Program-made: the position numbers and the translations under genes
Origin: CAVQGM01 sp963712065
Lineage (GTDB): Bacteria > Actinomycetota > Acidimicrobiia > Acidimicrobiales > Acidimicrobilacustridaceae
Assembly (NCBI GenBank): GCA_963712065.1
Contig: CAVQGM010000002.1
Span: 992,001-1,056,000, forward strand
Length of the DNA: 64,000 nucleotides
Reading direction: 5' to 3'
Notes under the pieces: generated by a model
Seen by the model: only the letters and a program-made list of their open reading frames with translations
What the model was told of the DNA's origin: nothing
Databases searched by the model: none
Shown: one piece after another, positions 51,494 to 58,294 of the stretch
Numbering within the stretch: the stretch's first letter is position 1
Layout: each line of letters opens with the position of its first letter

Positions 51494-52201
51494 GTGCCTG
51501 TCCCCGCTCCCCGACGCCCGGGCGAACCACCCGTCGTGCTCGTGCACGGCTTCGCCACCTCCGCCGACCGCACCTGGCGCGACAACGGCTGGATCGACCT
51601 CCTGCGCGACGCCGGCCGCGAGGTCGTGGCCCCCGACCTCCTCGGCCACGGGAACGCGCCGAAGCCCCACGAGCCCGAGGCCTACGACGAGCTCGAGGCC
51701 CGCCTCGCCGCCGAGCTGCCCGAGGGCCCCCTCGACGCCATCGGCTTCTCGCTCGGCGCGCGGGTGCTGCTCACCCTGGCCTCCGACACCCCCGAGCGGT
51801 TCCACCGGCTCGTGCTCGCCGGCGTGGGCGCCAACCTGTTCCGCGCCGACGACCCCGAGGCCATCGCCGATGCCATCGTCGGAGGGGGTCATCCCACCGA
51901 TCCGGTGCACGGCTACTTCCGTTCGTTGGCCGAGGCTCCCGGGAGCGACCCCGAGGCGTTGGCCGCCTACCTCCGCCGGCCCGGCCACCACCCGCTGTCG
52001 GACGAGGGCCTCGCCCGCATCACCTGCCCCGTCCTCGTCGTCCTCGGTGACGGCGACTTCGCCGGGCCCGCCGACCCGCTCCTCGACCGCCTCGCCCACG
52101 CCGAGCTCGTCACGCTGCGCGGCGTCGACCACTTCGGCACCCCGAAGGCGTTCTCGTTCATCGACGCCGCCCTCGAGTTCCTCGGTGCCGTCCCCGCCTG
52201 A
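51494..52201 (+). CDS. Alpha/beta hydrolase
   Basis: A 235-residue alpha/beta-hydrolase. PVVLVHGFATSADRTWRDNGW near residue 14, nucleophile GFSLGARVL near residue 83, an Asp in GDGDFAGPA near residue 181 and His in GVDHFGTPKAF near residue 212 complete the triad. GTG 51494 is supported by the -10 box six bases upstream. The substrate is unknown; RsbQ-like or haloalkane/ester hydrolases are distant options. The 3' end overlaps the next gene by 17 bases. Confidence 0.8.
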   Translation: MPVPAPRRPGEPPVVLVHGFATSADRTWRDNGWIDLLRDAGREVVAPDLLGHGNAPKPHEPEAYDELEARLAAELPEGPLDAIGFSLGARVLLTLASDTPERFHRLVLAGVGANLFRADDPEAIADAIVGGGHPTDPVHGYFRSLAEAPGSDPEALAAYLRRPGHHPLSDEGLARITCPVLVVLGDGDFAGPADPLLDRLAHAELVTLRGVDHFGTPKAFSFIDAALEFLGAVPA

Positions 52202-52898
52202 CCCGCCCCGGTCGGCATCGACGGCGTCAGGCCCCCCCGAAGGGGAGCCCGCCCGCGACTTCGTCCTCGGCGTCGACCTCGACGGCGTCTGCGGCGATCA
52301 CACCGCCGCGTTCGGCGCCGTCGTGGCCGCCCGCCGCGGCGTGACGGTGGAGGACCTGCCCGAGCAGACCACGTGGAACTTCACCGAGTGGGGGCTGAGC
52401 GACGACGAGTTCGACCGCCTCCACCGTCTCGGCGTGCTCGAGCACCGGATGTTCCGCACCATGCCGCCGATCCAAGGGTGCGCCGACGCCCTGTGGCGGC
52501 TCTCCGACGCCGGGGCGTGGATCCGCATCGTCACGCACCGCCTGTACACGAACTGGGGCCACGCCGTCGTGGTCGGCGACACGGTCGCGTGGCTCGATGA
52601 GCACGGCATCCCCTACCGCGACCTGTGCTTCCTCGGCCAGAAGCCCCAGGTGGATGCCGACGTGTACCTCGACGACGCACCCCACAACGTGGAGGCGCTG
52701 CGCGAGCGGGGCAGCACGGTGATCGTGTTCGACCAGCCCTACAACCGCCATCTCGACGGGCCCCGCGCCTGCTCGTGGCGTGAGGTCGAGGACCTCGTCG
52801 TGGAGGCCATGGCCGCCGCCGGCGCCTGGGTGCAGACCCAGCTTCCCGTCGACGACGCCGCCGAGCGCCTCCACCAGCACCTCCGCCGACCGGACTGA
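52185..52898 (+). CDS. HAD-superfamily 5'(3')-deoxyribonucleotidase-like protein
   Basis: A 237-residue NT5C-type HAD phosphatase. The first motif is GVDLDGVCGDHTAAF near residue 33 (nucleophile Asp and acid-base Asp), the second Thr in IRIVTHRL near residue 108, and motif 3/4 in DVYLDDAPHNVEALRERG near residue 162. GTG 52185 gives a 28-residue Pro-rich leader and is the nearest in-frame start. NT5C enzymes remove phosphate from deoxynucleotides; other small substrates are possible. Confidence 0.75.
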   Translation: MPSPPDPPRSASTASGPPEGEPARDFVLGVDLDGVCGDHTAAFGAVVAARRGVTVEDLPEQTTWNFTEWGLSDDEFDRLHRLGVLEHRMFRTMPPIQGCADALWRLSDAGAWIRIVTHRLYTNWGHAVVVGDTVAWLDEHGIPYRDLCFLGQKPQVDADVYLDDAPHNVEALRERGSTVIVFDQPYNRHLDGPRACSWREVEDLVVEAMAAAGAWVQTQLPVDDAAERLHQHLRRPD

Positions 52899-53049
52899 TC
52901 GCCGCTCCGCACCGGTGGGCGAGCGTCCATGAGCTGGGGAGGACACCTCCCGGAGGCGCCCTGGTGGTCAGAGCCCGGCACGGGTGACCGACCTCCGGCC
53001 GTCACGTGCCGCCGCCCTCGCCCCTGCCGCCTCGGCGACGCGCTGACCG

Positions 53050-53055
53050 TAGGAT
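53050..53055 (+). promoter_or_regulatory. -10 box of the lipocalin-like gene (near-leaderless)
   Basis: TAGGAT ends 6 bases before GTG 53062. The 163 bases between the HAD gene and this start hold nothing else recognisable. Confidence 0.4.
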
Positions 53056-53061
53056 CGGCCC

Positions 53062-54192
53062 GTGCTCAACCCGCTCGACGACTACCCGGTCCACCAGACG
53101 CCGCAGCCGATCGCCCATCCCGCCTCCGGCGACCGCAACGTCTACGACCGCTACTTCTTCAACGGCTACGACCGGGACGGCGAGCTGTTCTTCGCCGCCG
53201 CCATGGGTCTGTACCCCAACCGGCACGTGATCGACGCCGCGTTCAGCGTGGTGCACGCCGGCGTGCAGCGATCGGTCCACGCGTCCGGGCGGGCACCGCT
53301 CGACCGCACCGACACCGCCGTGGGTCCCGTCCGCGTCGAGGTGTCGGAGCCGCTGCGACGGCTGCGTCTGATCGTCGACGACCACCCCGACGGTGACGAC
53401 CTCGGCGTGTCGGCCGACGTGACCTTCGAGGCCCGCACCGTCGTCGTCGAGGAGCCGCGCTTCACCCGTCACGACGGGTCGGCCACCGTGTTCGACTACA
53501 CGCGCCTCGCCCAGTGGGGGGCGTGGCGAGGCACGATCGAGGTCGACGGCACCTCCCACACCCTCGACCCGGCCACCCACCTCGGCTCCCGCGACCGGTC
53601 CTGGGGCATCCGACCCGTCGGCGAGGCGCCGGGCGGCGCGCCGTCGCACCGCCTCCCCCAGTTCTTCTGGTTGTGGGCCCCGCTGCACTTCGACGACCGC
53701 TGCACCCACTTCGACGTGAACGAGGAGGCCGACGGGCGCCGGTGGCACCAGACCGGCATGGTCGTCCCCCTGCTCGAACCGGGCGTCGAGCCGTTCGACC
53801 CCACCGTGGCCGAGCCCATGCGCGACGTGCGGTGGTCGATCGACTGGCAGCCCGGCACGCGCCGGGCCCGGGCCGCGACGATCGACCTGCTGCCCTGGCA
53901 CGGCGAGCCGCACCACCTCGAGCTCGAACCGCTGCTCACCTTCCCGATGAAGGGCATCGGCTACCTCAACCCCGATTGGGGCCACGGCTCGTGGAAGGGG
54001 GAGCTCGCGGTGGGCACCTCGTCCTCGGTGATCGCCGACCTCGACCCCGTCGCCCCGGAGAACATCCACGTGCAGCAGCTCGTCCGGGCCCGGTGGGGCG
54101 ACCGGGTCGGCGTCGGGGTGCTCGAGCAGCTCGCCATCAACGAGCATCGGCCGTCCGGCCTGACGGGTCTGTTCGACGGCGCAGCGGGCTGA
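53062..54192 (+). CDS. Lipocalin-like beta-barrel protein of unknown function (CrtC/DUF7064-like)
   Basis: A 376-residue soluble protein. The opening DRNVYDRYFFNGYDRDGELFFAAAMGLYPNRHVIDAAFSVV and later GSRDRSWGIRPVG, with QFFWLWAPLHFDD and LLTFPMKGIGYLNPDWGHGSW, resemble the two tandem lipocalin-like barrels of the hydroxyneurosporene-synthase (CrtC)/AttH/DUF7064 group by pattern, but identity is too low by eye to name a reaction. No signal peptide. The next gene, an MDR oxidoreductase, begins 2 bases after the stop, so they are likely one transcript, possibly acting on a hydrophobic substrate. Confidence 0.6.
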   Translation: MLNPLDDYPVHQTPQPIAHPASGDRNVYDRYFFNGYDRDGELFFAAAMGLYPNRHVIDAAFSVVHAGVQRSVHASGRAPLDRTDTAVGPVRVEVSEPLRRLRLIVDDHPDGDDLGVSADVTFEARTVVVEEPRFTRHDGSATVFDYTRLAQWGAWRGTIEVDGTSHTLDPATHLGSRDRSWGIRPVGEAPGGAPSHRLPQFFWLWAPLHFDDRCTHFDVNEEADGRRWHQTGMVVPLLEPGVEPFDPTVAEPMRDVRWSIDWQPGTRRARAATIDLLPWHGEPHHLELEPLLTFPMKGIGYLNPDWGHGSWKGELAVGTSSSVIADLDPVAPENIHVQQLVRARWGDRVGVGVLEQLAINEHRPSGLTGLFDGAAG

Positions 54193-54194
54193 CG

Positions 54195-55184
54195 GTGCGC
54201 GGCTGGTGGGTGCGCGCCCACGGCGCGCCCGGCGAAGTGCTCGCCGTCGGGGAGGGCCCCGAGGTCGAGCCCGGTGACGGTGAGGTCGTGGTCGCGGTCG
54301 ACGCCTGCGCGCTCAACTTCGCCGACGACCTCCTCTGCCGGGGCACCTACCAGGAGCGGCCGCCGCTCCCGTTCGTGCCCGGCCTCGAGGTCGCCGGCAC
54401 GGTGGTGGCGGCCGGGCCCGGCTCGGGCCACGTCCTCGGGGCGCGGGTCAGCGGATCCACGCTGCTCCCCCACGGCGGCCTGGCCGAGCGCTGCGTGGCC
54501 CGCGACCACGACGTGTTCCCCATCCCCGACGACCTCGACGCGGTCGATGCCGCCGCCATGCACGTCACGTACCAGACGGCGTGGTTCGCCCTGCACCGGC
54601 GGGGGGCGCTCCAGTCGGGCGAGACCCTGGTCGTGCACGCCGCCGCCGGTGGCGTGGGCTCGGCGGCGGTGCAGCTCGGCAAGGCCGCCGGGGCGACCGT
54701 GATCGCGGTCGCCGGAGGTCCCGACAAGGTGGCGCGCTGCCGGGACCTCGGTGCCGACGTCGCCGTCGACCACCGGGCGGAGGACTTCGTCGACGTGGTG
54801 GGCGCGGCGACCGGCGGCCGCGGCGCCGATGTCGTGTTCGACCCCGTCGGCGGCGACACGTTCGTCCGCTCCACCCGGTGCATCGCGTGGGAGGGTCGCA
54901 TCCTGGTGATCGGGGCGGCCGGCGGCACCTACGCCGAGGCTCGCACCAACCACGTGCTGGTCAAGAACTACGGGGTGATCGGCGTGCACTGGGGCGGGTA
55001 CCGCACCCGGCGCCCGGAGCTCGTCGCCGAGGCGCACGCCGACCTCGTGCGGCTTCGCACCACCGGTGCCATCGACCCGCTGGTCGGTGCCGTGCTCCCG
55101 TTCGATCAGGCGCTCGCCGGACTGCAGGAGCTCACCGCCGGCCGCACGGTCGGCAAGGTGGTGGTGCGGATCGGCCCCGGGTGA
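54195..55184 (+). CDS. NADPH:quinone oxidoreductase-like MDR enzyme
   Basis: A 329-residue medium-chain dehydrogenase/reductase lacking the usual zinc ligands. The N-terminal half has ACALNFADDLLCRGTYQ and PFVPGLEVAGTVVAAGPG; the nucleotide-binding half has VVHAAAGGVGSAAVQLGKAAGATVIAV near residue 142 (AAGGVG) and GADVVFDPVGGD near 210. It is typical of quinone reductases and zeta-crystallins. GTG 54195 follows the lipocalin-like gene by 2 bases. Substrate unknown. Confidence 0.82.
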   Translation: MRGWWVRAHGAPGEVLAVGEGPEVEPGDGEVVVAVDACALNFADDLLCRGTYQERPPLPFVPGLEVAGTVVAAGPGSGHVLGARVSGSTLLPHGGLAERCVARDHDVFPIPDDLDAVDAAAMHVTYQTAWFALHRRGALQSGETLVVHAAAGGVGSAAVQLGKAAGATVIAVAGGPDKVARCRDLGADVAVDHRAEDFVDVVGAATGGRGADVVFDPVGGDTFVRSTRCIAWEGRILVIGAAGGTYAEARTNHVLVKNYGVIGVHWGGYRTRRPELVAEAHADLVRLRTTGAIDPLVGAVLPFDQALAGLQELTAGRTVGKVVVRIGPG

Positions 55185-55194
55185 ACCGGCGCGC

Positions 55195-56238
55195 TCACCG
55201 CCGGTCGACCCCGGGCACCCCCGCGGGGACGTCGATGGCATCGCCTCCCGACGCCGCCGACCGGTAGACGGCCTCGACGAGCAGCTGGGCCCGCAACGCC
55301 TCGCCGATGTCGGGGTAGGCGGGCCGGCATCCCTGCACTGCCTCGATGAACGCCTGGTCGGGGTTGCGAGGGCGGATGCCGTGGGCGTGGAGCTCGGCCA
55401 CCAGGGACTCGTCGGCGGCGCGGCCGCGGTCGTCGTCGCGCTCCCAGCTCACGGGACCGAACACGTCGCCTTCCAGTACGAGGTAGGCGCGCTCGCAGAA
55501 GACCTCGACCCGGCGCTGGCTGGGGCGGGCGAGCACGTCGTGCCACACCGAGGTCAGACTGGCGAGTGCACCCCCCTCGAACCCCACCGAGGCCACCAGC
55601 GCGTCCTCGATGCCGTCGAGCCCGTGGTGGTTGGCCGACAAAGCACTCACCCGGCGGCTGGGACCGAGCATCCACTCGAGCAGGTCGAGGTCGTGGATCG
55701 AGTGCTCGAGCAGCGTGCCGGCGCCGGCTCGCGTGCGGTCGCCCCGCCAGGTCGACGCGTACATGCCCTGGACCGGGATGTACTGGTCGTCGCGGAAGAC
55801 CACGTTCATGACCCGCCCGCTCTCCGGCCGGTCGATCATCATCTTGAGGTAGAGGAACGCCGGGGAGTCGCGCAGCACGAGACCCACCTGGTTGGTGACG
55901 CCGGCGGCGCGCACCGCCTCGACCATGTCGACCGCCGCCTCGAGGTCGGTGGCGAGGGGCTTCTCGCAGAACACGGCCAGGCCGCGCCGGGCCGCCTCGG
56001 CCACGAGGCGCGGGTGCTCGGACGTCCAGGTGCACACGTAGACGGCGTCGACCCGGTCGAACAGCTCCTCTTCGGTGTCGACCCGCTCGGCACCGCTCGC
56101 CGCCGCGAAGGCCTCGCCCTTGGCCCGGTCGGGGTCGTGCACCACGGCGATCTCGGCGTCGGCCGCCGAGGAGTGGAGCATCTTGCCGTGGTAGGAGGCG
56201 ATGAGCCCGCCACCGAGGAACCCCACCCGGACCGTCAT
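55195..56238 (-). CDS. Gfo/Idh/MocA family oxidoreductase
   Basis: A 347-residue NAD(P)-dependent oxidoreductase. RVGFLGGGLIASYHGKML at residue 4 is the Rossmann start, AVFCEKPLATDLEAAVDMV near residue 88 holds the catalytic EKP, and GTLLEHSIHDLDLLEWMLG near residue 175 the HD pair. Such enzymes act on sugars, inositol or related polyols. TACAGT ends 8 bases before ATG 56238. Convergent with the MDR gene (10 bp). Confidence 0.87.
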   Translation of the reverse strand: MTVRVGFLGGGLIASYHGKMLHSSAADAEIAVVHDPDRAKGEAFAAASGAERVDTEEELFDRVDAVYVCTWTSEHPRLVAEAARRGLAVFCEKPLATDLEAAVDMVEAVRAAGVTNQVGLVLRDSPAFLYLKMMIDRPESGRVMNVVFRDDQYIPVQGMYASTWRGDRTRAGAGTLLEHSIHDLDLLEWMLGPSRRVSALSANHHGLDGIEDALVASVGFEGGALASLTSVWHDVLARPSQRRVEVFCERAYLVLEGDVFGPVSWERDDDRGRAADESLVAELHAHGIRPRNPDQAFIEAVQGCRPAYPDIGEALRAQLLVEAVYRSAASGGDAIDVPAGVPGVDRR

Positions 56239-56282
56239 GGGCGCCCACTGTACGAGACGTCGACGACCGCCTCGCTCGGGCG

Positions 56283-56912
56283 TCAGGCGACGTCGGCCAC
56301 CATCACCGCGCCGATCTCGCGAGCCCGGTCACCCAGGTAGGTGAAGCGGTCATCGGTGGGGAGGGGCAGCGTCTCGATGAAGAAGCCGTAGATCAGTCCC
56401 CGCAGCACGCGGCCGAAGCGGGGCTCCCGACCCGCCAACTCGGGGAACAGTCCGGCGAGCCACCCGTCGAGGGCCCGCTCGAAGTCGATCGTGAGACCGG
56501 CGGCGGTGGCGATCACGTCGCCCTCGCCTCGGAGGCTCTCGCCGAGGAGGAGGCGCCACATGTCGTCCTGGGTCGCCATCTCCCGCCAGATCCACCCGAG
56601 GAGCGCCGCGAGCCGGTCGGGCGGCGGCAGGGTCGGATCGACGGGCGGGGTCTGGTCGAGCAGCTCCTCGTAGCGCTGGTGGGCCACCACCTCCCTCAGC
56701 AGGTCGGCCTTCGAGGGGAAGTAGTGGTAGATCGTCGCCACGTTCAGCCCACACGCGGCGGCGAGGCGCCGCATGCCCATGGCGTGCACCCCGTGCTCGG
56801 CCATGAGGTGCAGGGCGATGCCGAGGATGTGAGCCCGCTGATCCCGCGGCGCGGGTCCGGCCGCGACCGCCGGACCGGGCGGCGTGGTCGTCGCCGCCCC
56901 GGTCGTGGTCAT
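56283..56912 (-). CDS. TetR family regulator
   Basis: A 209-residue regulator with a Thr/Ala/Pro-rich leader of about 25 residues and the helix-turn-helix RAHILGIALHLMAEHGVHAMGMRRLAAACGLNVATIYHYFPSKADLLREVV near residues 26-76. It is the second gene after a P450, 5 bases after its stop on the same strand. A perfect 14-bp palindrome lies ahead of the P450 gene, and this protein is the natural candidate to bind it and control its own operon. Confidence 0.87.
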   Translation of the reverse strand: MTTTGAATTTPPGPAVAAGPAPRDQRAHILGIALHLMAEHGVHAMGMRRLAAACGLNVATIYHYFPSKADLLREVVAHQRYEELLDQTPPVDPTLPPPDRLAALLGWIWREMATQDDMWRLLLGESLRGEGDVIATAAGLTIDFERALDGWLAGLFPELAGREPRFGRVLRGLIYGFFIETLPLPTDDRFTYLGDRAREIGAVMVADVA

Positions 56913-56917
56913 CCCCG

Positions 56918-58168
56918 TCAGCCCGGCTCGGGGGTGAACACGGCGGGCAGGTGCTCGATGGCCAGCACGAGGGCGTTGTCGGCCCGCTGCAGGGGCGCGC
57001 CGTCGGGCACGCGGATGTCACGCAGCCGTCGGAACAGCTCCTCGAACACGACCTTGATCTCGAGGCGGGCCAGGTTGGCGCCGAGGCAGAAGTGCGGGCC
57101 GATGCCGAAGCCGAGGTGCGGGTTGGGGTCCCGGTCGACGCGGAAGGCGTCGGGCTCGTCGAACACCCGCTCGTCCCGGTTGGCCGACTGGTAGAGCAAC
57201 AGCACCCGGTCGCCCTCCTGCAGCTGGCGGCCGTGCAGCTCGTGGTCCTCGGTGACGGTGCGGATGAAGCTGATCACCGGTGAGACGTAGCGGACGATCT
57301 CGTCGGTGGCCAGATCGATGAGGTCGGGATCGTCGAGCAGCTTCTGCTTCTCGTCGGGGAACTCGCTGAGGGCCTTCAGCCCGCCGGTGATGGCGTTCCG
57401 GGTCGTCTCGTTGCCGGCCACGACGAGGATGCACAGGAACATGAGCAGCTCGTCACTGGTGAGCTCGTCCTCACCTCCCACCGCCACCGCGTCGCCGGCG
57501 TCGAGGGCCCCCTCGTCGAACGCGCCGGTGAGGATCGAGATGAGATCCTCCTGCGGGTCGGTACGGCGGGCCTCGATGATCGGGATGAGGTACTCGACGT
57601 ACTCCCCGAAGGCCTCGGCGGCGGCCAGCAGCGCCGGGTCGTCGGGCTCGGTGTGGCCGTCGCCGCCCATCATGGCGTCGCTCCACCGGTAGAGCTTCTG
57701 GCGACCCTCCGGGTCGAGGCCCATCAGCTCGGCGATGACGATGAGCGGTACGTGGATGGCGAAGTCCTCGACGAAGTCGATCTCGCCGCGGGTGCGGATC
57801 TCGTCGATGATCTCGTTGGACAGGTCGCGGATGTGGGGCTCGAGGCGCTTCACCTGTCGGGGCGTGAAGCCCTTGTTGATCAGTCGGCGCTGACGGGTGT
57901 GCTCGGGCTCGTCCATGGAGATGATCGACATGGGGACGGCGACCTTCGGGCGCACCCCGTGCTTCGAGCAGTAGCGGTCGGTCGAGCGGGAGACCATGGC
58001 CACGTCCTCGTGGCGGCTGATCACCCACAGCTCGTTGGCGGCGTCCCAGTGGCATGGGTCGTGGTCCCGCAGCCAGCGGTACGCGTCCCACGGATCGTCG
58101 TAGAAACGGCCGTCGTTGACGTCGATCGGCATCGGTGAGCGGGCGGGGGCGTCCAGGGTGTCGGTCAC
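56918..58168 (-). CDS. Cytochrome P450
   Basis: A 416-residue soluble P450, close to the CYP of mycobacterial-type hydroxylases. The I-helix motif VVAGNETTRNAI is near residue 250, the ExxR in DEIVRYVSP near residue 290, and the haem-binding loop FGIGPHFCLGANLARLE near residue 355 with the Cys ligand. GTG 58168 is used because GGAGAT lies 8-13 bases upstream. Its substrate is unknown; electron donors (ferredoxin) are not encoded nearby. It is co-directional with and just upstream of the TetR gene. Confidence 0.9.
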   Translation of the reverse strand: MTDTLDAPARSPMPIDVNDGRFYDDPWDAYRWLRDHDPCHWDAANELWVISRHEDVAMVSRSTDRYCSKHGVRPKVAVPMSIISMDEPEHTRQRRLINKGFTPRQVKRLEPHIRDLSNEIIDEIRTRGEIDFVEDFAIHVPLIVIAELMGLDPEGRQKLYRWSDAMMGGDGHTEPDDPALLAAAEAFGEYVEYLIPIIEARRTDPQEDLISILTGAFDEGALDAGDAVAVGGEDELTSDELLMFLCILVVAGNETTRNAITGGLKALSEFPDEKQKLLDDPDLIDLATDEIVRYVSPVISFIRTVTEDHELHGRQLQEGDRVLLLYQSANRDERVFDEPDAFRVDRDPNPHLGFGIGPHFCLGANLARLEIKVVFEELFRRLRDIRVPDGAPLQRADNALVLAIEHLPAVFTPEPG

Positions 58169-58184
58169 GGGCGGGATCTCCAAT

Positions 58185-58208
58185 CAAACGCTCGTTTGGG
58201 CGAGTGTA
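58185..58208 (-). promoter_or_regulatory. P450 promoter and perfect TetR-type operator
   Basis: CAAACG-CT-CGTTTG at 58185-58198 is a perfect 14-bp inverted repeat 17 bases upstream of the P450 start. On the minus strand TACACT (58208 to 58203) is the likely -10 box, so the transcription start falls inside the operator; bound repressor would block it. Confidence 0.7.
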
Positions 58209-58262
58209 GCGCACGAGCCGGAATGTCGAACGGCCCGGTCTGGTTTGTAGGCTCGTACTCTC

Positions 58263-58288
58263 GTAATCACCATTACATTCGTCAGGAG
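58263..58288 (+). promoter_or_regulatory. lon promoter with inverted repeat and ribosome site
   Basis: GTAAT-CACC-ATTAC (58263-58276) is a perfect 5-4-5 inverted repeat overlapping TACATT (58274-58279), a -10 box. AGGAG at 58284-58288 lies six bases before the ATG, so the leader is very short but has a Shine-Dalgarno sequence. The overlap suggests control by a repressor or MerR-like activator. GGAAT (58220-58224) and GTTTG (58243-58247) may mark a second, sigmaH-type promoter, which is only a suggestion. Confidence 0.5.
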
Positions 58289-58294
58289 TCCGGC

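Noticed and set aside
53498..55184. Long frame suggesting the MDR gene begins far upstream within the lipocalin-like gene
   Set aside because: The conserved MDR sequence starts at GTG 54195 just after the stop; the upstream part is shadow sequence.
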